Source of the DNA: Coriobacteriaceae bacterium
Lineage (GTDB): Bacteria > Actinomycetota > Coriobacteriia > Coriobacteriales > QAMH01
Direction: 5' to 3'
Assembly: GCA_004553405.1 (NCBI GenBank)
Contig: SFLO01000010.1
Location: 1-12,244 of the forward strand
DNA: 12,244 nt
Shown: piece after piece, positions 5,618 to 11,791 of the stretch
Layout: every line of letters begins with the position of its first letter
Numbering within the stretch: position 1 is the first letter of the stretch
Made by a program: the position numbers and the translations under genes
The notes under the pieces: generated by a model
What the model saw: only the letters and a program-made list of their open reading frames with translations
Database searches by the model: none
What the model was told of the DNA's origin: nothing

Positions 5618-7051
5618 ATGCGAGAACACAGCCGCCAGCAGCACACCACATATCATTACCAGGACAGCACCCAGCTCGCCCCCCGCGACGGCTTCGAGCG
5701 AGTGATGCCCCAGAACATCGACGCCGAGAAGGCGGTCCTCGCTGCGATGATGCTTTCGCCGGAGATCGCCGAAGAGGCGATGATGAAGCTCTCCGCAGAG
5801 GAGTTCTACCGCCCCTCCCACCAGAAGATCTTCCAGGCCATGGAGGACCTCTACAACCGCTCCTGCCCCATCGACCAGCTCTCCCTCGCAGACAGGCTCA
5901 AGTCGCGCGGGGAGCTCGACGCCGTGGGCGGGAGGGCCTACATCATCGAGCTCGGCAACAACAGCCTCGCGATGTCCAACTGGTCGCATCACGCGGACAT
6001 CGTCCACAGGGAGTCCATGCTGCGTCAGCTCATCAACGCCTCCGTGCGCATCACGGCCCTGGGCTACGACGCTCCAGACGACCTCGACGCCGTTGTCGAG
6101 GAATCCGAGAAGCTCCTCTTCAACGTCACCAACAAGCGCGTCGCCACCAACTTCAAGAAGATCGACACCCTCGTGGTCGAGACCTTCAACGAGCTCCAGG
6201 AGCTCGCGCGCAACCAGAACCGCTACACCGGCGTGCTCACCGGCTTCAAGGACGTCGACGACATCTTCGGGGGCTTCCGCCCGGGAGACCTCATCATCCT
6301 CGCCGCCCGCCCTGCCGTGGGCAAGACCTCCTTCGCCCTCAACATCGCCAGCAGGGCAGCCCAGCTGGGGACCTCTGTCGCCTTCTTCAGCCTCGAGATG
6401 AGCTCCGGCCAGCTGATCCAGCGCATCCTCTCCACAGAGGCCAAGATCGAGAGCAAGAAGATGCGCACCGGCGGCATGAACGCCCAGGACTGGCAGCGCC
6501 TCGTCAGCGCCAGCGACACCCTCTCCAAGCTCAACCTCTGGATCGACGACACCCCCAGTGCGAGCATCCTCGAGGTGAGGGCCAAGGCCCGCAGGCAGCT
6601 GCGCCATGTCGAGCCCGGCCACGGCCTCATCGTGGTCGACTACCTGCAGCTTATGCAGCCCCAGAACTCCCGCACGGAGTCGCGCCAGGTGGAGGTCGCA
6701 GAGATCTCCCGCGGCCTCAAGATTCTCGCCAAGGAGATGCAGATGCCCGTCATCGCGCTCTCCCAGCTCTCCCGCGCCGTCGAGTCGCGCCAGGGCAAGC
6801 GCCCGATGCTCTCTGACCTCCGCGAGTCCGGCTCCATCGAGCAAGACGCAGACATCGTCATGTTCATCGACCGATCCACCAGCGAGAAAGAGGCAGAAGA
6901 CGACGACCGCCCGCCCTTGGGCACGGCAGACATCATCGTCGCCAAGCACCGCAACGGCGGGACTGGCGTTGCCCACCTCGCCTTCCAGCCGGACTTCACC
7001 CGCTTCGACAACCTCGCCTACAGCTCTGACGACTACGGATCGGGGTATTAG
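5618..7051 (+). CDS. dnaB: Replicative DNA helicase DnaB
   Basis: A 477-residue protein starting at ATG 5618, chosen because aggagggg lies just upstream; the frame is open to 5492 but without a better start. The N-terminal DnaB domain (PQNIDAEKAVLAAMMLSPE, about residues 30-48, and the following helices) binds primase and the hexamer neighbour; the C-terminal RecA-like domain carries Walker A ARPAVGKTS (K236), Walker B LIVVDYLQLM (D341), SQLSR and the SGSIEQDADIVMFIDR segment. It unwinds DNA 5' to 3' at the replication fork as a hexamer using ATP. No intein interrupts the P-loop or later motifs, which is worth stating because actinobacterial dnaB genes often carry one. In many bacteria dnaB follows rplI; here it is upstream of the rpsF operon, separated from it by an M23 peptidase gene. 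Confidence 0.97.
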   Translation: MREHSRQQHTTYHYQDSTQLAPRDGFERVMPQNIDAEKAVLAAMMLSPEIAEEAMMKLSAEEFYRPSHQKIFQAMEDLYNRSCPIDQLSLADRLKSRGELDAVGGRAYIIELGNNSLAMSNWSHHADIVHRESMLRQLINASVRITALGYDAPDDLDAVVEESEKLLFNVTNKRVATNFKKIDTLVVETFNELQELARNQNRYTGVLTGFKDVDDIFGGFRPGDLIILAARPAVGKTSFALNIASRAAQLGTSVAFFSLEMSSGQLIQRILSTEAKIESKKMRTGGMNAQDWQRLVSASDTLSKLNLWIDDTPSASILEVRAKARRQLRHVEPGHGLIVVDYLQLMQPQNSRTESRQVEVAEISRGLKILAKEMQMPVIALSQLSRAVESRQGKRPMLSDLRESGSIEQDADIVMFIDRSTSEKEAEDDDRPPLGTADIIVAKHRNGGTGVAHLAFQPDFTRFDNLAYSSDDYGSGY

Positions 7052-7347
7052 TCCGCCCTGCGCCATGTGCTTCGCGCGCTGAAAGACCTGCTTTTCCACA
7101 GATCGCAGCGGTGCCCTGAGCAGCGTTTTTCCGCTCGGGGCAGACGCGAATCCAGATTCTGCTCGGTTTTCAGGGGGTGCAAAGCCCTGAGCCGGGCGGA
7201 TGAGAACTCGGATTTCGCTCGGATTTAGTTCGTACCCCGCCCGCATCCCACCCGAAACCTGCTCGTGTTTTGGTCTGCGCTTTTGAGAGATCCGCCTGCA
7301 ATCATGCCCCGTGTAGGAATCCCGTGGCTTGAGCGAGGAGGATCCAT
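7052..7347 (+). other. 296-base intergenic region with two hairpins and short CTCGG-based repeats
   Basis: No credible gene is seen between dnaB and the M23 peptidase. Two hairpins are visible. At 7112-7142, tgccctgagc pairs with gctcggggca (10 bp, one G-U) around a loop holding five T. At 7161-7197, a six-pair inner stem tcaggg/ccctga stands on an outer stem gctcgg/ccgggc with a TTT bulge. Neither has a T-run after it, so they are poor intrinsic terminators. Just after, CTCGGATTT occurs at 7207-7215 and 7218-7226, an 11-base period, flanked by the inverted arms gaact (7204-7208) and agttc (7227-7231). The promoter of the downstream gene should lie here but no clear -35/-10 pair was found. 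Confidence 0.5.
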
Positions 7348-8484
7348 ATGCATGCTGGCAACGAATGCACCAAGGCCCCTGAGGTTGCCGCTGCGGCTGG
7401 CGAGGCGCCATCCCTTCCCCTCTCGGTGCCCCGCATCGCCCTGGCCGCGACCTGCCTTGCCTGCATAGCGATTTGCCCTCCCTCCTTCATGTGCGACTCA
7501 CCCGTCCTTGGCATCGCTTGCGCAGCAACATGGCCGCTCGGCTCGCCACGGGACTCCCTCATCCTCGGGTACCAAGAGGCCTACAGCTTCCAGGGAGAGG
7601 ACTGCGTCCACAGGGGCGTGGACCTTCCCGGGGGCGTGGGCTCTGCTGTGAAGGCCCCGTGCAGCGGCACCGTCGTCTTCGCCGGGGAGGTTCCCGCAAA
7701 CCATGCAGACGGGGGCTCCCAAGACGGTCCCACCATGACCGCGGTGTCGATCGGGCTCGAAGACGGTTGCAGGCTCACGCTCATGCCCCTCCAAGAGCTC
7801 GCGCTGAGCCAAGGCGATCCGGTGGAGGAGGGCTGCCTTGTGGGAACGCTCGCCGCATCTGGCGACCGCTCCTCCTCGCAGAGCCATCTCCATATGGGCC
7901 TGAAGCGCGATGGGCGCTATTGCGACCCCCTCTCGCTCTTTGGCGTGCAGGGGGCCTCCGCCGCCGTTGCCGAACAGCATGAGGCCTCCCAGGCCGGTGC
8001 GGGGGCTGCATCGGCCGCGGCCCCTGCCCTCGAGGCGGCGGGGACCCAAGCGGCGCCTTCGGGCCTGCCCTCGGCGGGGGAGGAGGAGCCCGAGTTCGGC
8101 AAGCTGAGCTCGGGCGATCAGCCTTATGCCCGCCCTGTCCAGCAGGAAGCCCCATGGGGCGTGCCGGCAAGCCTGCAGGCGTGCATGGATGCCTGCGCTG
8201 CGCAGCTCTCCTCGCTCTGGGAGGGGCTCGAGTCCCTCGCCCAGCGCATGGGCGTGCCCTCCATGCTCCTCCTCCTTGCCGGTGCCGCGCTCGCTGTGGG
8301 AATCTGCGCTGCGCTGGCCCTCCAAGCTGCCCACCTCCTCGGGGAGCGCTGCTCCTCGCTCAAAGAAAAAACGGGCGAAAATGCTCTCTTGTGCGAGCAA
8401 AACGGGGGTGGTAGAATGCACAAGTTATTTCCTGCTCCGGGCACATCCTTCATAACCCGGGGCCGTTCAGCCCAGAGGAGGTGA
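7348..8484 (+). CDS. Membrane-anchored M23 (LytM-type) peptidase
   Basis: A 378-residue protein starting at ATG 7348 after a gaggagg site. Residues about 28-47 (VPRIALAATCLACIAICPPS) form a membrane segment or uncleaved signal anchor. The M23 domain runs from about 72 to 198: HRGVDLPGGVGSAVKAPCSG holds the zinc ligands H88 and D92, and SHLHMGL holds H180 and H182, so the HxxxD...HxH set is complete and activity is expected. M23 enzymes cut peptidoglycan cross-bridges or stem peptides outside the membrane. An Ala/Gly/Pro-rich linker (about 200-270) leads to a second membrane segment at about 305-327 (SMLLLLAGAALAVGICAALALQ), then a basic tail. Two membrane anchors flanking the peptidase are unusual. 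The final 75 or so bases overlap the promoter, leader and ribosome binding site of rpsF. Confidence 0.85.
   Translation: MHAGNECTKAPEVAAAAGEAPSLPLSVPRIALAATCLACIAICPPSFMCDSPVLGIACAATWPLGSPRDSLILGYQEAYSFQGEDCVHRGVDLPGGVGSAVKAPCSGTVVFAGEVPANHADGGSQDGPTMTAVSIGLEDGCRLTLMPLQELALSQGDPVEEGCLVGTLAASGDRSSSQSHLHMGLKRDGRYCDPLSLFGVQGASAAVAEQHEASQAGAGAASAAAPALEAAGTQAAPSGLPSAGEEEPEFGKLSSGDQPYARPVQQEAPWGVPASLQACMDACAAQLSSLWEGLESLAQRMGVPSMLLLLAGAALAVGICAALALQAAHLLGERCSSLKEKTGENALLCEQNGGGRMHKLFPAPGTSFITRGRSAQRR
8389..8417 (+). promoter_or_regulatory. Probable promoter of the rpsF-ssb-rpsR operon
   Basis: TAGAAT at 8412-8417 is a good -10 element (5 of 6), preceded at exactly 17 bases by TTGTGC (8389-8394), a partial -35. 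The start of transcription would be near 8424, about 64 bases before rpsF. The promoter lies within the 3' coding end of the M23 peptidase gene. Confidence 0.6.
8432..8470 (+). promoter_or_regulatory. S6:S18-binding-like leader motif before rpsF
   Basis: A seven-pair stem (ctccggg 8435-8441 with cccgggg 8456-8462, one U-G pair) caps a 14-base loop. Directly 3' of the stem comes the unpaired CCGTT (8463-8467), then cag (8468-8470) that can pair with ctg (8432-8434). A one-sided bulge with CCG on the 3' strand is the hallmark of the known autoregulatory RNA bound by the ribosomal S6:S18 complex in rpsF leaders, because it mimics the 16S binding site. Position, 18 bases before the rpsF start, fits. 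The motif match is from memory of the family and the lower stem has only three pairs. Confidence 0.55.
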
Positions 8485-8487
8485 CCT

Positions 8488-8799
8488 ATGAAGGCTTACG
8501 AACTGCTGTTCTTTGTCGATCCGTCCATCGATGACGAGACTCGCCTGGCCGCAATGAAGCGCATTGATACCACCATCACCGCGCAGGGCGGCAAGGTTGA
8601 CAACGTTGAGGAGTGGGGCAAGAAGAAGCTTGCCTACGAGATCAACGGACTCACGGACGGTGACTACACCCTCATCGATTTCCAGACCGAGCCCGAGGCT
8701 ATCGCCGAGCTCGACCGCGTGCTGCACATCATGGACGCTGTCGTCCGCTACATGATCGTTCGCCGCGACGACCGCCTGGATTCCGTTGAGAACGCCTAA
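8488..8799 (+). CDS. rpsF: 30S ribosomal protein S6
   Basis: A 103-residue protein of normal S6 length, starting at ATG 8488 after gaggagg. MKAYELLFFVDPSIDD, WGKKKLAYEINGLTDGDY and VLHIMDAVVRYMIVRRDD match the S6 ferredoxin-like fold in order. S6 binds S18 and 16S rRNA on the platform of the small subunit. First gene of an operon with ssb and rpsR, both 35-40 bases apart. Likely repressed by the S6:S18 complex through the leader motif just upstream. Confidence 0.97.
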   Translation: MKAYELLFFVDPSIDDETRLAAMKRIDTTITAQGGKVDNVEEWGKKKLAYEINGLTDGDYTLIDFQTEPEAIAELDRVLHIMDAVVRYMIVRRDDRLDSVENA

Positions 8800-8838
8800 T
8801 GGATAACTCCATTTAACGTCCACCGGAAGGAACCTACC

Positions 8839-9408
8839 ATGAGCATCAACAAGGTAATGATCAGCGGCAACACCACGAGGGACGCGGAGCTTCGCGCCAC
8901 CTCTACCGGCAACTCTGTTCTCACCTTCGGCGTCGCGGTCAACGACCGCAGGCGCAATGCCAACGGCGAGTGGGAGGACTACGCCAACTTCGTCGACTGC
9001 CAGCTCTTCGGCCGCCGTGCCGAGGCGCTCGCACAGTACCTCACCAAGGGCACCAAGGTCGCGATCGAGGGCCGTCTCCACTACAGCTCATGGGAAGACC
9101 GCAACGGCGGCGGGCGCCGCTCCAAGCTTGACGTCTACGTTGACGAGCTCGAGTTCCTCTCTTCTCGCAACGGTGGCGGCAGGCCCAGCGGCGGCCAGTC
9201 CTATGGCAGCCAGCCCTATGGCGGCGGCCAGCCCAGCAACGGTGGGCAGTCCTACAACGGCGGCCAGTCCTATGGCGCAGGCCAGTCCTACGCCAACAAC
9301 GGGGCGGGCCAGTCCTACGAGCCCGCTGGCTCCAACAACCAGCGCGCACAGTACATTTCAGAGGCGCCGGCACCGGCTGCCTACAACGACGAGGACATTC
9401 CCTTCTAG
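8839..9408 (+). CDS. ssb: Single-stranded DNA-binding protein
   Basis: A 189-residue SSB starting at ATG 8839 after ggaagga. The OB fold covers about residues 1-110, with MSINKVMISGNTTRDAEL at the start, FGVAVNDR, DCQLFGRRAEALAQYLTKGTKVAIEGRL (28 residues, named here by its ends 52-79 region) and DVYVDELEFL. The linker (about 114-165) is made of imperfect repeats of GGQSY/AGQSY rich in Gly, Gln and Ser, a low-complexity type common in this class. The protein ends DEDIPF, the acidic tail that recruits replication and repair proteins. It coats single-stranded DNA as a tetramer. Located between rpsF and rpsR as in most bacteria. Confidence 0.97.
   Translation: MSINKVMISGNTTRDAELRATSTGNSVLTFGVAVNDRRRNANGEWEDYANFVDCQLFGRRAEALAQYLTKGTKVAIEGRLHYSSWEDRNGGGRRSKLDVYVDELEFLSSRNGGGRPSGGQSYGSQPYGGGQPSNGGQSYNGGQSYGAGQSYANNGAGQSYEPAGSNNQRAQYISEAPAPAAYNDEDIPF
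9178..9318 (+). repeat. Short tandem repeats encoding the Gly-Gln-Ser-Tyr linker of SSB
   Basis: The unit ggccagtccta(t/c) recurs irregularly at intervals of 15-30 bases, coding for GGQSY, GAGQSY and related units. Such repeats can expand and shrink by slippage, so linker length probably varies among strains. Confidence 0.7.
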
Positions 9409-9443
9409 GGGTCCTCACGCGAGAAAACAGTTAGGAGGAAGCA

Positions 9444-9704
9444 ATGGCCGAATTCGCTCGTCAGCCTCGACGCAAGCAGTGCCCGTTCTGCAAGGACGAG
9501 TGCGCTTACATCGACTACAAGGACGCCCAGATGCTTCGTCGCTACATCACCGATCGCGGCAAGATCAAGTCTCGCCGCGTCACCGGCGTGTGCACCCAGC
9601 ATCAGCACCGCCTCTCCGTCGCTATCAAGCGCGCACGCGAGATGGCTCTTCTGCCGTACACCGTCAAGATCGTCAGCGGCAACGGCGGCCGCCGCAACCG
9701 CTAA
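9444..9704 (+). CDS. rpsR: 30S ribosomal protein S18, zinc-ligand (C+) type
   Basis: An 86-residue S18 starting at ATG 9444 after a ttaggagg site. The core [21 protein letters not shown] and [28 protein letters not shown] are diagnostic. CPFC (C13, C16) with C50 and H53 gives a complete CXXC...CXXH set, the zinc-binding form, as opposed to zinc-free S18 paralogues induced in zinc starvation in some actinobacteria. S18 pairs with S6 on the small subunit platform. Third gene of the rpsF operon. Confidence 0.97.
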   Translation: MAEFARQPRRKQCPFCKDECAYIDYKDAQMLRRYITDRGKIKSRRVTGVCTQHQHRLSVAIKRAREMALLPYTVKIVSGNGGRRNR

Positions 9705-9896
9705 GGTCTTGTCAGCAGCTTGCCCCTCGTAAGCGAGGAGGCAGGCTGCATTTGCGTGCGGGGCGATCCCGCACAAGACAGCTTGCCGGGCCCGTCCCGG
9801 CGGCTGCCCTTCCGGCGGGTTGGCCCGCCGAGTAGGCGCGTACATATATGTAAGCAGCCCTGCGCCATAGCGGGGCACAATGAAAGGTTTACCAAC
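9705..9896 (+). promoter_or_regulatory. Structured 192-base spacer/leader between rpsR and rplI
   Basis: Five hairpins follow one another. P2 is a long stem (9715-9729 with 9734-9749, one bulged A, TAAG loop). P3 is gtgcggg/cccgcac (9756-9762 with 9768-9774). GTCTT at 9706-9710 can pair with AAGAC at 9775-9779, closing P2 and P3 into a three-way junction. Then gccggg/cccggc (9785-9790 with 9796-9801), ggcggg-TTGG-cccgcc (9814-9829) and gccctgc/gcggggc (9857-9876). A 12-base palindrome tacatatatgta lies at 9841-9852. There is no T-run, so these are not intrinsic terminators. It may be an RNA-level control element for L9 or an mRNA-processing site. A weak promoter using TTGGCC and TATATG is possible but badly spaced. 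Confidence 0.5.
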
Positions 9897-10442
9897 ATGA
9901 AGGTTATCCTGACCAAGGAGCTCAAGGGCAAGGGCGGCGAGGGCGACGTTGTCGACGTCGCACAGGGTTTCGCTGTCAACTACCTGATCCCCAACCGCCT
10001 GGCCATCGCTGCAACCAAGGGTGAGCTCAAGCAGCTCGAGCAGCGCCGCCACAACATCGCGAAGCGCGAGCTTGCCCGCACCACCGACGCCAACACCCTC
10101 AAGGAGGCTCTGGACGGCAAGGCCATCAAGGTTCTCGCAAAGGTCGGCGAGGAGGGTCAGCTCTTTGGCTCCGTCACCTCCGCCAAGGTCGCCGAGGCCA
10201 TCGCAGATCAGATCGGCTGCACCATCGACCGCAAGCAGATCGAGCTGGGCAAGGCCATCAAGATGGTCGGCGAGCACAAGGTCACCATCTCCATCTACCG
10301 CGACATCAAGGCAGTCCTCACCGTCAACGTCGTCGACGAGGCAGCTGCCATCGAGATCGTCGAGGAGCCTGCAGCCGAGGAGGCCGCCGAGGCCCCCGAG
10401 GAGATCGCAGCTGAGGAGGAGACCGAGGAGGTCGCCGAGTAG
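9897..10442 (+). CDS. rplI: 50S ribosomal protein L9 with an acidic C-terminal extension
   Basis: A 181-residue L9, starting at ATG 9897 with a weak gaaagg site. MKVILTKELKGKGGEGDVVDV and GFAVNYLIPNRLAIAATKGELK are the N-terminal rRNA-binding domain; LFGSVTSAKVAEAI and the KMVGEHKVTISIYRDIKAVLTVNVV region are the C-terminal domain. Typical L9 is about 148 residues; the last 30 or so here are almost all Glu, Ala, Pro and Val, a strongly acidic tail. L9 sits at the base of the L1 stalk and affects frame maintenance and ribosome spacing. It is separated from rpsR by a structured spacer and closed by a terminator. Confidence 0.96.
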   Translation: MKVILTKELKGKGGEGDVVDVAQGFAVNYLIPNRLAIAATKGELKQLEQRRHNIAKRELARTTDANTLKEALDGKAIKVLAKVGEEGQLFGSVTSAKVAEAIADQIGCTIDRKQIELGKAIKMVGEHKVTISIYRDIKAVLTVNVVDEAAAIEIVEEPAAEEAAEAPEEIAAEEETEEVAE

Positions 10443-10484
10443 CTCTTGCTCGGTTTTCCGGCAACTTTGCGTTGCATGATCGAG

Positions 10485-10516
10485 GGGAGGCTGGCATCGC
10501 GCCGGCCTCCCTTTTT
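10485..10516 (+). terminator. Intrinsic terminator after rplI
   Basis: gggaggctggc (10485-10495) pairs with gccggcctccc (10501-10511), 11 pairs with one U-G, around loop ATCGC, followed by TTTTT. Ends the ribosomal protein operon. Confidence 0.92.
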
Positions 10517-10558
10517 CACAGCCCGCGCCATGGCGGGCGCACTGCTTGGGAGGTATCG

Positions 10559-11215
10559 ATGCGCGACGGCTTCAAACCTGCGGCGGCCATCTTCGATTTC
10601 GACGGCACCTTGGCAGATTCCATGTGGGTCTGGGACGAGGTCGACAGGGAGTTCGCGCGGCGCCGCGACCTCCCCTTCAGCAACGAGGACAAGGAGCGGA
10701 TCGCCGCCTTGGGCTTCGAGGGGACGGCTGTCTGGATGATCGAGCGCTTTGGGCTCGAGGAGAGCATCGAGGACCTGATGGACGAGTGGTACGAGCTCGC
10801 CAGCGAGAGCTACGCCCGCGAGGTGAGGCTCAAGCCCGGCGCCGAGGCCTTCGTCTGCCAGCTCAAGAGGCGGGGGATCCCCGTTGCGATAGCCACCTCG
10901 CTCTCGCGCGGCATGCTCGAACCCGCCCTGGACAACAACGGGGTGCGATCCCTCTTCGACGAGCTGGTCGTGTGCGAGGAGGTGTGCGAGGGGGGAAAGT
11001 CGACCCCGGCGGTATACGTCGAGACGGCCCGGCGCCTCGACGTCGACCTCTCCTCGTGCGTCGTGTTCGAGGACGTGGCGCTTGCGGCGCGCTCTGCCAA
11101 GGCGGGAGGCGCCCGCGTGGTGGGCGTGCGCGACGACCATGCCCAGCAGGTTCGCTCCGAGCTCATCGAGGCAGCGGACCTCTTCATCCAGGACTTCCGC
11201 GAGCTTTTGGGCTGA
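10559..11215 (+). CDS. HAD-superfamily hydrolase, beta-phosphoglucomutase-like
   Basis: A 218-residue protein starting at ATG 10559 after ttgggagg; the open frame continues upstream into the rplI terminator, so the shorter start is preferred. All four HAD motifs are present: DFDGTLAD (nucleophile D13 and acid/base D15), ATS (T113/S114), GGKS (K147) and FEDVALAARSAKAGG (E171, D172). The helical cap between motifs I and II (about 20-90) is the type seen in beta-phosphoglucomutase and sugar-phosphate phosphatases. It probably removes phosphate from, or isomerises, a small sugar phosphate in the cytoplasm; the substrate cannot be assigned. It has its own ribosome binding site and follows a terminator, so it is likely transcribed alone. 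Confidence 0.9.
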   Translation: MRDGFKPAAAIFDFDGTLADSMWVWDEVDREFARRRDLPFSNEDKERIAALGFEGTAVWMIERFGLEESIEDLMDEWYELASESYAREVRLKPGAEAFVCQLKRRGIPVAIATSLSRGMLEPALDNNGVRSLFDELVVCEEVCEGGKSTPAVYVETARRLDVDLSSCVVFEDVALAARSAKAGGARVVGVRDDHAQQVRSELIEAADLFIQDFRELLG

Positions 11216-11271
11216 AGGCTCCTCGATTCGTCGATATTGTCGGAAAATGAGAAAATAATTCAAGTTTCTCG

Positions 11272-11299
11272 TTGACAGACTCTGTGTGGATGGTATTAT
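11272..11299 (+). promoter_or_regulatory. Strong promoter of the tRNA-Arg gene
   Basis: TTGACA (11272-11277) is a perfect -35 and TATTAT (11294-11299) a 5-of-6 -10, 16 bases apart. The stretch just upstream (11241-11264) is AT-rich with A-tracts, like an UP element, in sharp contrast to its GC-rich surroundings. It also holds gagaaa/tttctc arms (11249-11254, 11265-11270). Transcription should start near 11306. Confidence 0.88.
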
Positions 11300-11311
11300 A
11301 GACAGGCTTTC

Positions 11312-11388
11312 GCGGCATTAGCTCAGCTGGATAGAGCGTTTGACTACGAATCAAAAGGTCGGGGGTTCGAATCCCTCATGCCGCACCA
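11312..11388 (+). tRNA. tRNA-Arg, anticodon ACG, with encoded CCA
   Basis: A 77-base cloverleaf. The acceptor stem gcggcat (11312-11318) pairs with atgccgc (11378-11384), then discriminator A and encoded CCA (11386-11388). The D arm contains agctcagctggat; the anticodon stem tttga/tcaaa encloses CTACGAA, giving anticodon ACG. The T arm holds ggttcgaatccc. ACG is edited to ICG by TadA and reads CGU, CGC and CGA. It has its own promoter and terminator. Confidence 0.97.
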
Positions 11389-11397
11389 GCGAACATC

Positions 11398-11427
11398 AAA
11401 AGCACCCATCCGGGTGCTTTTTTGTTT
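11398..11427 (+). terminator. Intrinsic terminator after tRNA-Arg
   Basis: aaaagcaccc (11398-11407) and gggtgctttt (11412-11421) form a ten-pair stem with loop ATCC, and the T-run continues to 11423, followed by gttt. Ten bases after the tRNA CCA end. Confidence 0.95.
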
Positions 11428-11493
11428 CCCGGTATCCCCCTCGCGCGCGTCTGCGCCTGCCGGGCATTTGTGGCCTCCCTGCCTGCCGCGCAG

Positions 11494-11502
11494 TGGTAGG
11501 CT
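11494..11502 (+). promoter_or_regulatory. Possible extended -10 promoter for the small genes at the right end
   Basis: TGGTAGGCT has the TGN extension and TAGGCT hexamer (4 of 6), 35 bases before the ATG at 11537. No clear -35 is present. The tRNA terminator upstream implies a new promoter is needed in this interval. Confidence 0.3.
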
Positions 11503-11536
11503 GCTCACATGTCACCTCTGATCAAGGAGCAAAGCA

Positions 11537-11788
11537 ATGTGCACTAACGGAGTCAACACCCAGCAGCTCAAGGACACCGTCGAGATGATCGACGCCCAGA
11601 TCGCCCTCTCCCGCCGCTGGACGCACAAGATGTACCACCTCGCGGAGAACGGCGCCATGGACGCCTCTGCGAAGAAGCTCAAGGCCATCCAGGCCATGCT
11701 CGACGACGTCCGCTCCGAGTTCGAGGAGCTCCAAGACATCATCGAGCGCGATGACAGCAATTCCGGCGTTCAGGTTGAGCTGGTCTAG
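11537..11788 (+). CDS. Small predicted coiled-coil protein, unknown function
   Basis: An 83-residue protein starting at ATG 11537 with aaggag eight bases upstream. I do not recognise the family. It is almost wholly helical and rich in charged residues: residues 8-30 (TQQLKDTVEMIDAQIALS and on) and 44-72 (AKKLKAIQAMLDDVRSEFEELQ and on) show heptad-like hydrophobic spacing, so a helical hairpin or coiled coil is likely. There is no signal peptide or membrane segment. A single Cys is at position 2. The third-position G/C use is like its neighbours. It ends three bases before the start of the next frame, so both may be translated together. Confidence 0.72.
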   Translation: MCTNGVNTQQLKDTVEMIDAQIALSRRWTHKMYHLAENGAMDASAKKLKAIQAMLDDVRSEFEELQDIIERDDSNSGVQVELV

Positions 11789-11791
11789 CCC

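Noticed and set aside
7112..7142. Hairpin after dnaB as an intrinsic terminator
   Set aside because: The stem is good but the T-run lies in the loop and not after the stem, so it lacks the terminator arrangement.
5522..7411. 629-residue open frame antisense to dnaB
   Set aside because: Same reason: mirror of dnaB codon bias with repetitive acidic composition and no motifs.
9178..9318. Repeats in ssb as a CRISPR-like or mobile repeat
   Set aside because: They stay in frame and encode the low-complexity SSB linker; repeat units are too short and irregular for an array.
11312..11388. tRNA-Arg as an integration site for a mobile element
   Set aside because: No integrase gene and no second copy of the tRNA 3' end is present in the window; a terminator and small chromosomal genes follow.
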